A stretch of 64,000 bases of DNA from Lithospermum erythrorhizon. Its lineage: Eukaryota; Streptophyta; Magnoliopsida; Boraginales; Boraginaceae. This document shows positions 1 to 13,355 of the stretch, piece after piece. Within the stretch, counting starts at the first letter, position 1, and the number at the start of each line of letters is the position of its first letter. Under the pieces are notes generated by a model that saw only the letters and a program-made list of their open reading frames with translations, did not search any database and had not been told where the DNA came from. The stretch is from NCBI GenBank assembly GCA_019722365.1, contig JADFUC010002261.1, forward strand, positions 1 to 64,000, in the 5' to 3' direction. The position numbers were made by a program, and so were the translations under genes.

Positions 1-3000
1 CTCATTTGTACTTCGTTCAGTTACGTATTGCTACAATTAAAATCATTCCTTGTATGATGAGCGTGTTTATGTGAGAGCGTCATGTGTAGGTATTGAGAGT
101 CTGGGCATTTCGCTCGAGGAGTCTGACGACTACTCTAGTTAACCCTCTACATTGATGAGGCGTCCTCATCTTGAATTCACCTATTCCTCAGAAGTGACGG
201 TTGGAACAAAGTAGCCTCGAAACTCCCTCACAATGATGTCACACGGTTCATCCCCTATAAAATTTTTCCTCCTTTCATTTGTACTTTCTTTTCATCCCCG
301 AAATTCTCAGTATCTTCTCGTACTTGAACTCCCAACACTGCAATTTTACCCTCTCTGTTTCTTGATCTTGTGTGTTCACTGTCGCATATTCACACAGTAT
401 GATACCCGATTATTTGTTTCTAAGTGGTTTCATGAATTTTATTACTTTGGTAAGAACAGGCAGTTTTAGGTTGGAAAATTAAGTTTTGGATTTTCTTTTG
501 CTTCAGTTGCATGTTGTAGTTATCCTTTTTTGCCTGTTGTGGTTTTAGTTTTCTCTTGAAACTGGGAAGTTAGTTTGATAATCGGTTTGGGGTGGATTTT
601 GGGGTTGAAGATGGTAGTTGGGATTAGCGAGTCATGGTTCATCTTGACCCGACCGATCATGACTTAATGGGGTCTTTGACCTTTTTGTTTTGGGGTTAAT
701 TTGATATTTTGACTTTCTTGGTCATTTTACGGATTTACTTGTCTTTGTTTATCTTTACTTCTTCTACTCTTTTTTTTCTTGTCGGATAAAATGTCTTAAT
801 CCTCTAAGAACCAAGCCCCGATAATAACAACTTTTGAAATTTCTGTCTACGCGAGATGGGAGCATCATTTGGGAAAAACTTCAATAGAGGTGGGGAGACA
901 CATCTTTACGATCGTGAGCCTTGATAGCTCTGAGGACCCACGTCCTACTGACGACTAGAGGACCAATCGACGGCTGTGGCGTCGATTCAAGCGGTGGTCC
1001 GAGGAGGGCCTATCCGGTCGGTCGCCCTGCTGGTGAGGAAGCGGCGTCGTACGAGGTATTGTAGACCTTTTACCTACTTTAAATTAAAGCGCGCCCGCAA
1101 ATAACACTAGATCACTTAGATGGGTTTTTAACCTACTTCTTTATTCCCTTCGATAAGGTAGACACTCGCCTTGAATTTCATGGCGATCAAGTTATCTTGC
1201 CTCGTATAGAAGCCGGGGAGATGCCGGATCTTGACAATCACAGCTATCTTTGCTTGTTCTTTGAGAAGCCTTTCTTATAGCATGTGACTCCGCACTAACT
1301 GCTTTTGTTAATAATCCCTGGCCAATTAAATCCCATAGAAGGTTTGTTAAATGCTTGATGACCATCTTTTGTGAGTCGTATGTAGGAAATCGTGGTGAAC
1401 CCTCGGTTTTTCTTTATTTTTCGGCCTTATTTCTGCGCTGACCCGTAGAAAACTTTCAAACCACTTTTTAGACTCACCTTGATAGAAACATCTAGGCGGG
1501 AAACTCCCCGATAAAGGTTCACGATAGAGGTTATTCAAAAATGGTTTTGCTCGGGGGGTATGGCGGTTGGTGTGTACCCCACTTTGGACCCCGCCAAAGA
1601 TGAAGCGAGCACTTTCTTAGCATCTTGTCTGCCGGATGTAGTTGCGGTTGGCGATTTTCGCGTTCTTCCCGCGAGGGCAAAAACGCGCAATTTGCCGAGT
1701 ACACGCTTTTTGTCCTCTGAGGGGCCATGTTGGCGGGTCGTTTATGATAAGGAATTTGATCCCGAGGCTAAGATGATCTCAGGACTTGGGGTCTTAGCTT
1801 TGCACTCTTTATTAGTTATTTTCTAACTTTGACATTGCATATGTTGTTTCAAAGAAGAGTTGATGATCATTAGCTCCGCGAGTCAGATGAAGGAGGTGGA
1901 TTTTGATGCGATGTTGGGAGAGATGCCCTCTTTTTTCTTTTTGATAGCTCGAAGATCGAGTCTAAAGCCTCGGGTGCACATGGTCCCGTCGGACTTGGCA
2001 CTTTCTTTGCTCTGCTTTCGCTTACGCTTCGTTCCACGCTCGAAGGGAGGTGAGGCCTATGTTGAAGAGGAAGCGAAGATATCCTGCCGTCTTCGCGCCC
2101 CTCACAAAAGGCCAGAGAAAGCGGCCAAAAGGTCTTGGTTCGTATTGGTCGGGGAGAGGAGGGCCGTTACCGGGGTTGGTTCCCGAGTGGGTCACAGCCC
2201 AGCCTATGGCGGAGTCTCGGCTATGGTTGAGGTAACCTCTTCGACCTGTTTGTAATACGTCAGTGCGGAGTCGTCGGGTGGACATGACATGGGCCGTCAC
2301 CGCTTCAAGAATAGTGGAATGCTCTTTCGCTTTTTAAAAGGGACCGGCCTCGGCCATCGCCCAGCTGGCGATTCTGAAGAATACGTGTTCGTCATAGAGA
2401 GGGAAAGGTATGCAGCGTATGATGGGAGTACTTGGAGAGAACCCTTTTTCGGCTTCGACTTTGGAGGTTTTCCGCAATCGCCTGGAGATGCTACTTAAAA
2501 TTTCATTATCGGCACCATTTCGTCCTACTGTTTTCTAAGAAGATGGCGTGATAACCCTTGTGGACCACATGCCCCATACCGCTCGGTCTACTTGAAACAC
2601 ATAGTCCAGGTCATTCTGTCGATACTTTTGCGTATCATTGGGTTGATATGTCTGTTAGACTCGACTTGTAGTGATTTCTGCCGGGCCGTGAATGGTTACC
2701 AAGTAATGTGGCGATGTCTTGAATCAACGCTGAGTGAATAGTGCACTTGATTATCAGCCCAAGTGCAAGAAAAGGGCCATTTCCATCAGAAGCAGGCTAC
2801 TTAAAGGTGCGGACATAGGCGAGCCGGCCTTGAAAGAGGTGGAGGCACATGACGCGTGGAGGAGGCGAGCCAAGAGGGGTGGATAGACTGTCTGCTTGAG
2901 CTTGCCAAAGAAAGGGAAGGCTATGAGAATCTTGAGGAGGGAATTTGATTTGATGATATTTGAAAGGAATACTCTCCTTGTATTTGCCGTAATTTGAAAC

Positions 3001-3500
3001 AAGCGGTGATCATCGTTGAGGTGGCCCGAAGCCATAATCTAGCATATGTGTTGCCTCAGTGCAGGTGTATTCCGATTTGCGACTCAAAGGTGGGGGATTT
3101 GAACAGCCCAAATCGCCTCCAAGATTCACATCGAATGTGCTACTTACTTCGATATGCTTGCTCTTGAGAGAGGTGAAGATTTGTCGCCTAGCTCATGTAA
3201 TTATCTTTAATTTCAATGTTTATGTAAAACAATGTTGCTTTCTTTTATTTTTGAATGATCATGCTCCTTTTTATTTGTGTTTACTCGTCAACTTTGCAAA
3301 TTCTTCATGTGTATTCTTTATGTGTATATTCTTGCCCCATTGTGATAGTTGCTTTACACTATAAAAGGGACTATCACAATCTTTGGAGTCGCGGCTCTTG
3401 GTTTGTGAGTAAACTTTTTGTCTGGCTGGCGAAGATAATTCTTTATCTCTGGAGTTATCTTGGTTTGGTTTTGCGGTAACTCATTGAAACTTAGAGATAG
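1..3500 (+). mobile_element. Eroded retroelement-like sequence, plus strand
   Basis: GC-richer than its surroundings, with several short plus-strand frames (for example 1,560-1,826 and 1,860-2,255). Between 2,760 and 3,110 the plus strand reads as a charged, helical-looking segment (LKEVEAHDAWRRRAKRG, then RREFDLMIFERNTL) followed by QVYSDLRLKGGG. That arrangement resembles the coiled-coil half of plant gypsy-type gag-like proteins (Pfam Transposase_28 family). The match is by feel only. Confidence 0.3.
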
Positions 3501-4699
3501 TATATGCATTGTCTGAATGTTTTCACGGAGACTTATGTTAAATGGCGATTTTTTAGACCAGTGACGATTTCACTTTATAGGAGTATGTACTTTGATCATG
3601 TGTCTAAGCGTCTTCCGTAACATGAGGATTATAAAAGACTTGAGTTACGTATGCCTCTGTAGTATAGTTGTGAAATCTTGTACAAAAGATAGAATTTGTA
3701 AAATCGAATATAATGGTTAGATTTCGGCCTCTTGGAGAATTAAAGGTGATTATGGTCTTTACGCCCGATGCGATCTTGGAATCACGTTAATTAAATACAC
3801 CGAAGAGACATGTATCACCGAGAGTTTGGTGACACGAATCTTAAAATATAGTTTGGCTGGTAGAAATCAAAATTTTAATAAATTATTTAAGATAATCGGT
3901 TACAAGTAATCGTCCGAGGGGCAAGTGGGGTATTGGAAATATGAGATATTACCATGCAAATATGCCCGTTGAACAATTTGATTGCCCAATAGATTTACTT
4001 ATATTTAATTATATTCAAATAATATAAGTCGGATATGTGTTAGATTGTTAGACAATTGACATATTAGGAGAAATTAATATTATTGACATTAGGGGTTATG
4101 ATGGCTTCTTGGAAAGGTCATTCGTAATCTATATATTAATACAATGTTTGGTTAATACCTATTTAATATATTATTATACGTCGAGCCTAAAACCATAGCT
4201 ACCAGCTTGTGGTCGAAGCCTACATAATACGATTATAGCGCTTCGGGTTAAAGAGTGATGTAACTATAAAAAAAAAAAAGGGAAATATTGGGGCAAAATT
4301 CAAATTGTGGAATTTAACCCTTAGCCGTCAATCACGAGGAAAGAATAGAAAGGATTCTAGAATCTTCTTCTCCTGAGAGAGTTCTAGAATCTTCTTCTTA
4401 GAGAGGAAGAATGTAGAGGTTTCGCCGTAACTCTTTGAAATGCCTAAATTGTAGGGGCGAGAGAGCCTATATATAAAAGAACTTTGAGTTGGTAAAAATA
4501 ATTCTTTAGATTCGTTATTTATTAAATGCCCAGAAAGATGAAGCCAAACTCTCTCTTAACACCACCGCATTTGTTAGCTTGGGGAAGAAAAACCAGGCTT
4601 TTCACTTCATCCTAAATTTCTTTGTTCACTTTAATAATTCTAGTAAAACCGAAGGAATGGTTTGATCAATAGTTGGTGTGGACTAGTCTTGAAACTGAC
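3501..4699. other. AT-rich spacer, no gene
   Basis: No coding capacity. Contains a duplicated block near 4,355-4,405 (TTCTAGAATCTTCTTCT twice) and a poly-A run at 4,268. It could be part of an LTR, but no partner is visible. Confidence 0.4.
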
Positions 4700-6939
4700 T
4701 TACTTGTTAGCCTATATGACGTCATGCCAGAGGTGTGAATAAGGACTAAGAGGTCGTTGACCGCTTAGAGCTATACAAACTTTAATTCAAGTTTCACCGT
4801 TAATACAACTTTAATTTGAAACAAATACGGAATAGACTAAAGTAGTATTAACGCTTCCAATGAATGCTAGATAAAAGATGAAACAATAAAGCGATCTAGT
4901 AATCATTATGTGCAATAAAACATCCAAACTCATTTGATCAATATTAACATTAAGCTCATTAAATTACATCTACGATTAAGTCCGTTCGTGGCTATTGATC
5001 GATCCCCAGCAATCTATTAAGCATGCAGGATTCGATACGCATAGATTATCTTTGGGTGGTTTAAGATATTCTTGATAGCAAGTTTAATTATGATTTGATG
5101 GAGTGCGAATATAACAATTAAGTTCATTAATCCAAATCAAACTATCCTAATCATGAATATTGAATTAAGATCAACATAGGATATTCTATTTAATCGATTA
5201 AACTTGACATATCAATTTAACACAATTCTTAATGCCGACATATTCAATAAGCGTATAAACTAGCATATAATCGAATCTAGCAATTCTAGCATATGTATAA
5301 TATGTGCAATAAGTAAAGTAGGAAGTAGAAGATGCAAACTCGACACGGTGTTGCAGGGTTACATTGTCTACGTCCCGGCCCGAGGCTCACCGCGGAAAAA
5401 CTTTAAACAGAATCCCTTAGATGGCAAGAGGAATCACCTAAGAGTTCGATATAACTCCTCGTTAGGAACCCGAGCCTGACCGGGATTTAAATGCAACAGA
5501 GCTGCAACTGCGTCGTTAGTACACCCTTAGAACAGGACAGCCCCTAGGATTTCAACCCCAATCAAATCGGAGATGCAACTCTACTCTACCTCGAGCACTC
5601 TGTAATGTCCTATTGCTTGAGCCTTGTGCCTATGGCAATCTACTCGGTCACAGCTTGAGTAGCCTGTAACGCCTCGGACCTCAGCCTTTCTAGTATGAAG
5701 AACAAATCCTAACTTAATGGGACATCCTCTTTTTATAGAATAGAGATTATTGTTTTATCCCAATCTAAATGCTCCTCAATGAGCTACAATAGGATTACAA
5801 TTTAGCACAATTTATAACTCCTTATATTGAGTAGATAATACGTTGAAGCTTGTTCGACTCACTTTGTTGAGTAGATAATAAGACTTTGAAGCTCTTGAAC
5901 TCCCCATTTAGTCAAACACATATGAATGCTCTTTTTAGTTTCCCATTCTCATTTCAAAGTTTGCTTTCGTGGAAAACTAGCTCTCTTTTCGTAAATCGAT
6001 TAAAGGCTACCGTGTGTTTGAGATTTGGTGTTGTTTAAAGATGAAAATGAGTATAAAACATTTAAATTGTTTGGGAAAGTTGGGGGAAGAGTTTGGAAGA
6101 TTTGGTATTTAAAGGGTGAGAAAATGGAGTTAAAGGACTGGCTAGTTTTTTGACACCCGTCGAGACTCGCGTCGAGGCCCCAGGTCGATGGGGTCCCTAA
6201 GCAATGACAAAAAAACGCTTACAGGATCATCCCTAAGCCTCATGAGACACAGGTCGATTGGAGTCGATGAAGCATTCTTGAAACTTAAATACGCATTTCC
6301 CGACGTTATGGCTCGATTTAGAGCGATTCCAAAAGTGTTGGAAACTCTTTTGAGCCCTTTAATGAGTAAATTCAAACCCCAGTTTTATACACATTGATAA
6401 GATTTTCCAAAATATTTTCTTTTGACAAACATTCTTAAAAATATTGAAGCAGTTAAGATCTTTTTAATCCAAAAATGATTTGAAAATATCTCCCCAAGAA
6501 CTTCAATCGAAGATCAAAGGGAAAGAAAGTAAAGTAAGATTCGAAAGCCCAACTTTTACAATCTTTGGCTTGCGTCAATTTCTGCGTCTCTTCAGATCTT
6601 GATTCTTAAATGTTTTAACTGCTTAGTCCTTTCACTTGTGGGTAGATTGAGCGATTTTCTTCTTCATAAATCATTAACTGCTTTGAAGCTTTGTATGGTT
6701 GATTCTTAACCCCATGCCGCGTACTCATATTTTAGCATTGCAAAATCACCTTGAAGCTTCGCTTGACATTTCTTACCGTTGTCTTAATCGCGATATTGTC
6801 TTTGTTTGATATCGAGTGTCGAGCTTCGTCCGACAAGCGGCTACATCACATGAATTAAATCATAGCACATATGTTAGATAATGCCAAATCAATATTTAAG
6901 TCGTCATTAAAACAAGGTGTCTAAGAGACTCGTCAACAA
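4700..6939 (-). repeat. 3' LTR of the 4.7-13.35 kb element
   Basis: Shares many long blocks with 11,109-13,350, such as AAACTCATTTGATCAATATT and TTGATAGCAAGTTTAATTAT. Includes a two-unit internal repeat GAGTAGATAATA (about 5,829 and 5,869). Confidence 0.85.
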
Positions 6940-6962
6940 ACTCCCCTTTTGATGACAAAACA
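6936..6962 (-). promoter_or_regulatory. Polypurine tract at the LTR boundary
   Basis: The minus strand shows TTTTGTCATCAAAAGGGGAG immediately before the LTR start TGTTGACG. In copia elements this is the plus-strand DNA priming site. It sets the element orientation. Confidence 0.75.
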
Positions 6963-9900
6963 TTGATGCCAGCTATGTCCATAACTAATATAAAAGGTTA
7001 AGTACAAGGACATGGTTTTGCGCTTTATACTCATGCTAGATAAAATAAAATATTTAAGCATACTAGCATGGCATATTTAAATGGCGCAATGACATTACTC
7101 CCCACTTTTTTTGAATGCGTGAGTGCGTAAAACACGATGGATACCATATAACACGTGTCTCGTTGAAAAATTAAGCAATAGACATGCTGGTTAAGAGAAG
7201 GAAGCTTCATTAAGCGTATAAACATGTAAGCAGCACATTAACATGGTTTCATACACAAGCAAAAGATATACAATGAAGCATATTGCGAAAGTGTATCTGA
7301 CGTCTGTGATCACTTTCATGGTTCAAACCAAATGCAAAAATTTGAACAAGTGATGGCCGAGCGTAATAAGCTAAAAATAAATTTAAGAACATTGACATAT
7401 GATAAAATATTACTTCAATTCTCATTATCAAAAAGTTTAAAAAACTCAAAAGAAATAAGTAATAGGATAGATCCACTCGAACAAGCATCATCGGGGAAAA
7501 AAACAATCGCTGAGTTTATTAATTAGTCCCTCGAACAAAAGTTCTCTTAAGACGGCAAGAAACAAGTACAATATCACCTTGAACAAAACGGTCCCTCAAT
7601 CTCTACGGATTTCATTGGGCAACCATTTAGGAATTATTATGCGATGTGTATTATACATTTTTAAGAAGAAAATGTTTAAAATCGTGGCATCTGCGTACAC
7701 TTGGAGTGTTTTAACAAAACTTAAAAGAAGAAAAGTGAAAATAAGTAAATGGTTTGTTAAAACAAGTTGGACTAATAATCAATGTCTCTCAAGGATAAGC
7801 AGTTTGGACCGTTGAACCCAGCTTCTTCAATTACTCCCCATCGAGATATAGGTAAAATCCCCCACTTTCGATAGAAGGTTTGCATATACCATTAAAAAGG
7901 ACATGTCTAGGAGCAATCACAATAACTTCCAAACACTCAAGTTTAAAGAAAAGTTTAAAGCATATCTTGAGCGGAAAGTTAATATTTTCAAATGACTCAA
8001 TTATATAAAGCAATGTTGAGCACGTGTTTGAAAAGTACCAAACTGAAAGGTAAGGTACAAGTGGAAAAAAAAATTTAAATCATGAAAAACAATCCACTAA
8101 TCTTGTTCAAGCCAATGAAAACATAAAAACACGAAAACCTGCATTTATTGGCTAGGCAATGTCATCGAGAAATACATTTAAACAACATACAGCGGATAGC
8201 CAAAGGAAGATTTTAAAAATACGATAGGCATATGCACATTTAAACCTTTTTGCACATTCTCCTTAAAACAAAATGCTTATGCCTTTTAAAAATTCATACA
8301 ACCATGTGAAAAGATCAAAGCCTCATAGTTGAAATGAAAAAGCTTTTTTACAACGGGGAAAAAGCAAGTGGAAGAAATAGTTTTAAACACAAAGGACTCG
8401 CGTTCTTGCTCGAAGCTAATCGAACAATAATAAGAGTATGAAAAACTTGCGTGATTGACAAGATAAGTTCGAGTTATGAAGATTAAAAATTAAAGCATCA
8501 ATTGTAATAGCCTTTAATTAATTAGCACAATATAAAGCTAGGCATACAATACAAAATTTCTACGTAACGAGAATGAATATATCTCCGTTGTTATTTGAGC
8601 GTTTTCTTGGTAACTTCGCAAGAGTTTAAAAAGATTTTATAATCATGCTTTAGCAAACACATATACTTATGGTCAACAAATATGTGTACCAATTCAGAGA
8701 GACCTTTTTTTAGGTCTGAGAGCTCGCGCAGGGAATGTTAAATATTAAATAGCCTAAAAGAACATGGCCCCCCTCGACTAATGTTGAACATGCATAACTT
8801 TTGAATTTGTAAGAGATCCATGCACGGAGAGGGAATGCCAAAATATACTCCAAGTTCAAAGAGAAAAGTATGAAAGCATATTTTAACTTGGGTGAAACAA
8901 GAACATGTGAAACATCTCGAGAGGAAGCGTTTCTATCTAGAGACACTGCAATATGGGAGGGAATTTTGGAACTCGAGCCCAAAATATATGTTCAATAAGG
9001 AAAATTTATGAGCACATTTTCCATATTGCATGATATCGCCTACATACCACGTATAAGAAATGAAAGCGGCGTGATATATATAAATGTAAGGATACCTAAG
9101 GAAAACATAAAACACGAATCCCAAACATATTTTTGAAATCCCTTTTCAAAGCATTAACACATTTAGAGGGATAAAGAACAAGAGGAAAACATTTTAAAGT
9201 CAAACTTTTAAAGTATGATGCTGATCGAGTTAAATGTACCATCCATTTTAAAAGAAATACAATTAAAGCGAAAGGGATGTCTGATCGCGCTGATAAACCT
9301 CATAATCAATAATCATTCAAGTTCAAGTAGGTTTATCCAAAGACTCATTTTTGAATATATGTGCGAAGATAAGTAAAATTAATGTTTAAACAAGAGTATA
9401 TTAAGTTTTAAGATTTATAAAACACAAATACTTGAATTGTCCAAATCAAAGCGGCTATTTGAAAAATGATAAATCGTTTAAGCAAAGTCAAATAGCCTCA
9501 AGTTAAGCACATATGAACAATTTATGTCCCCAGTGGCCATCCGAACCTCTGACACATAAGCGCATTCCAAAGATCATCCAGAACAACTTGACTAAGCACT
9601 ATACACAAAGGCCATCCGAGCGCTACAATATTAGTAAAAAAATTGAAAAGAAATCTCCGATTTGCATTCCATTTTTTTTCTTTTGTGCATTGTTCGTTGT
9701 TGATCATGTCAAGATAATTACATTGGCTCGTCTTCAAGAGTTTATCTCGGGCTTTTCACATTTAGTCTCACGTCGTCGAGCCATCTCCACACTTTTCATA
9801 GTCGTCGTAGACACGTTTAAGCTCAAGTGGAGTATAGGTATCCAATCTTTGGATCCTTTTGGATTAGTGATGGCATATCATAATTAGGCTCTATTTCAAT

Positions 9901-11108
9901 CACTAATCACATATAAAACCCAAGTTTTATGGAATATATTTTTATATACATTTTTAAATAAAAACATAACATATTTTATTTCATTCTTGATGATCACATT
10001 TAAGAATATGTTGATTAAGGCATAAGTGATGATTCGCTTAACCAATTTAGGAATAATGCAATTTAACATAATGGGTGAATGACTTCAAGAGGCAAACATA
10101 TCGAAACATCAAGACTCGATTAGATATTACAATGGCACATGGAATCTTGATTTTTCACATTTTAAAACACGCATTGCTCATTTTTTACCGTATAACATGT
10201 AAGCATTTTAAATTATGAACATGCATTACAAAAGCTAAACAAATCGACATGTCAATCAAGGTAGGCACATATTCATGAAATATATCAAGATATACAAATT
10301 TAAGATTCGATTTCATGATTAGCCTTTTTAGTAATTTTTTGAAAATGATTTTGCACATAATCGAGTTGTCATACAATAAGCATAATGCAAGCAAGAAAAA
10401 CAATTCAATCACTTGTGAAACCCACATTTTCTTTCTTACCAATTCATACAACTCAATAATCAACTTAACTGCGTATATGTTCCTACTTAGTTTGCATCGA
10501 AAATCATGTCTATAAAAAATAGACAATCGATTCATAAAGTGATGCATGATTATAAATTTAAGAAAGCACTCATGAACACAGAACATATAACTCTTAAAAT
10601 AACCAACGATTAAATATACCAACTTTAGGCATATTTGGCCATCCCGTCGAGGGCATGGTGTGATCCAACCATATGGTCGCCTTGATCATTTGTGATCGCA
10701 TCTTGAGGAAACCATCGTTCTGGAAGCCTAGCGTTAATCGACTTACAGAACATGGTACCCGATTCTTTTTTTGGGTCCGTTAGGTAGATTAATGTTTGAA
10801 TTTCAAAAATATAATTTTAGTTCAAATACATTTTGAAAAAGGCGGAACTTCCGGGCGCCAAATGTCCATTTAACATGACCCGACATATAAATCAATTAAG
10901 CGTGTGTGGTGGCAAGATTGTCAATGCACGTATCAGCATATGAAACATATCGAAGCATGTAACACATATCACATTCACCTAAACATGGTCTAACATCAAA
11001 TTAAAACATATAATCATGTTAGGCAATTAATACCGCGCACATTTGGTCGTCGTATGCTAGGAGCGACTCTGCAGTTGTTAGACTCGATGTAGGGGCCCAT
11101 TTCGATAC
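6963..11108 (-). other. Non-coding interior of the LTR element
   Basis: Very AT-rich. The longest minus-strand open frame (10,622-10,185) encodes a hydrophobic, low-complexity-like product that I do not recognise. No protease, integrase or RT motifs. A GGCGCCAAATG string at 10,854-10,864 resembles part of a tRNA-type primer-binding site on the minus strand, but it is not adjacent to the LTR. Confidence 0.5.
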
Positions 11109-13350
11109 GACTTGTTAGCCTATGACGTCTCTTGGGGAATAAGGAGGCCCAAGAATTCGTTGGCCAGCTTGGAAAAGCTTATACAAACTGAATTCAAGTT
11201 TCACCGTTGTAATACAACTTTAGCAATTTGTAAAAGCAATGCGGAATAGACTAAATGTGTGCGCCCTGAAAGATGAATGCTAGATAAAAAGATGAAGTAA
11301 TAAAACGATCTAGTAATCATTATATTGCAATAAAACATCAAAACTCATTTGATCAATATTAACATTAAGCTCATTCATGCATAATACGATTAAGTCCATT
11401 CATGGCTATTATTGATCAAATCTATGATACATTAAGCGTACGCTGATTGATACATAGATATATACTAGGTGAGTTTAAAGATATTCTTGATAGCAAGTTT
11501 AATTATGATTTGATCGGATGCGAATATAACAATTAAGTTCATTAATCAAATCAAACTATCTGTCATGAATATTGAATTAAGATCGACATACTATTTTAGC
11601 TCGATTAAACTTGACATATCATTTTAACACAATAATTCAATTATATGCCGACATATTCAACTATATAAACTAATAATGTCCGAATCTAACAATTCTAGCA
11701 TATGTATAATAGCTTCATATTGCAATAAAGTAAAGTAAAGGGATAGAAGATCACCGAGCTTCGACACGGTGTTTTCACGAGGTTGTCGTCAACCCCCGAG
11801 GCTCTGCTTAGGCTTTAGAATCACTAGATGGCGCTTCTTCAAATGTTGGTGAAGCCCGAACCAACTGCTACCCCACAACTCTTACTCATAACTTCTCGTT
11901 AATGCGCCCCTTAGAACCGAGAGGAATCACCCAGGATTTCAATAACTCTAGATTGGAACCCAAGCCTCGACCAGGATTTCATCTGCTAAGCCGTTAGTAC
12001 ACCGCTTTAAGGGCAAGGACACACCTAGGTTTCAACCCCGATCGAGTCGGGAATCACACTGACTCTCCTCACCTCGGCGCTCTGTGTTTTTTGTGCTTGG
12101 CCCCAGCCTGGCATATGGCGATCTACTCGGGTCCCCAGCTTGAGTAAGCCTCGCCTGGACCCTCGGCCAGTATGAAGAGCAATCTAGCTTAATGGGACAT
12201 CTCTTTATAGAATAGAGATTATTGTTTATCAATCTAAATGCTCTGATGAGCTCTGATAGGATTACAATTTTGGCACAATTTATATCTCTCTCCTTATGAC
12301 GAGTAGATAATACATTGAAGCCCCATTCAACTCCTTGTTGAGTAGATAATAAGACTTTGAAGAGCTCTTGAACTCCCGTTTGAGCATTTCATCAAACGCG
12401 AATGCTCTTTAGTTTCCATTTCGTTTCAAAGTTTAGCCTTGAGCAGGCTTCGCCATAATCCATGATTAATACTCATTGTGTTTGAGATTCGGTGTTTTAA
12501 AGATGAGAAATGAATATAAAAACATTTAGAATTGTTTGGAAAAAGTTGGGGAAGAGTTTGGAAGATTTGGTATTTAAAGGGGTGGGAAAATGGAGTTAAA
12601 ACGGGCTATTTTTTGAAACCCATCGAGACCTCATCGAGAGGCTATGTCTCGATGGGGTCTAAACAGAGAAAAACAGCAAAAAGCGGCTTCCAGATCGCCG
12701 AGGACCTCGCCGAGACCCCAGGTCTCGATTGGGTCGATGAGATTTTCTTCGAAACTTAAATACTTTTCCCGGCTTACGTTATGGCTCCGATTTAGGCGAT
12801 TCTAGCGTTGGAAAGCTCTTTTCAAACCCTTTAATAAAATTCAAACCCCATTTTATACATTAAGATTTTTCTAAAATATTTTCTTTTGACAAACATTCTT
12901 AAAAAATATTGAAGCAGTTAAGATCTTTTTAGTCAAAAATGATTTGAAAAATATCTCCCCGAGCTAAGACGATCAAGATCCAAGGAAAGAAAGTAAAGTA
13001 AGATTCAAGCCATAACTTTTTACCTAATCTTTGGCTTGCATCCAAGACTTCGTCTCTTCCGATCTTGATTCTTAAATGAAACTTTTTCTTCTTGGTCTTT
13101 CGCGGTAGATTGAGCGATTTTCTTCTTCCGTCGTCATTACTTTTTCTTTAGCTTTTTTGTATGGTTGATTATTATCTGCATATACTCATATTTTCAGCAT
13201 TACCAATCACCTTGAAGCTCATGACATTTCTTCATTGTCTTCAATGCCTTGATAATAACTTTGCGTCAAGCTTTACTAACGCAATACCTATGAATTAAAT
13301 CATAAGCACATATGTTGAATAGTAAATCAATGTTTAACCAAGGTGTAAGG
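11109..13350 (-). repeat. 5' LTR of the 4.7-13.35 kb element
   Basis: Partner of the left LTR. It starts at the shared ACTTGTTAGCC, and similarity stops at CAAGGTGT near 13,345, short of the TGTTGACGAG terminus seen in the other copy. The GAGTAGATAATA pair recurs at about 12,300 and 12,340. Confidence 0.85.
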
Positions 13351-13355
13351 TACAT

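Larger units (their letters stand above)
4700..13355 (-). mobile_element. LTR retrotransposon, copia/SIRE-like ends, non-coding interior
   Basis: Two direct repeats of about 2.2 kb (4,700-6,939 and 11,109-13,350) flank about 4.1 kb. Orientation comes from the junction at 6,935-6,962: read on the minus strand it is TCATCAAAAGGGGAG followed by TTTGTTGACGAG, the typical polypurine tract plus TG start of copia 3' LTRs. The interior is AT-rich with no gag or pol, so this is either a non-autonomous derivative or fully eroded. Target duplications were not resolved because the right end diverges after CAAGGTGT. Confidence 0.75.

Noticed and set aside
9513..9887. 124-codon plus-strand frame
   Set aside because: Sits in the non-coding element interior and has no known domain.
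10185..10622. 145-codon minus-strand frame
   Set aside because: Hydrophobic, AT-driven composition inside a non-coding LTR interior, with no recognisable motif.
11050..11080. Primer-binding site (AGCGACTCTGCAG resembles GGCGACTCTGCTG)
   Set aside because: On the plus strand, opposite to the element's orientation, and not next to an LTR end.
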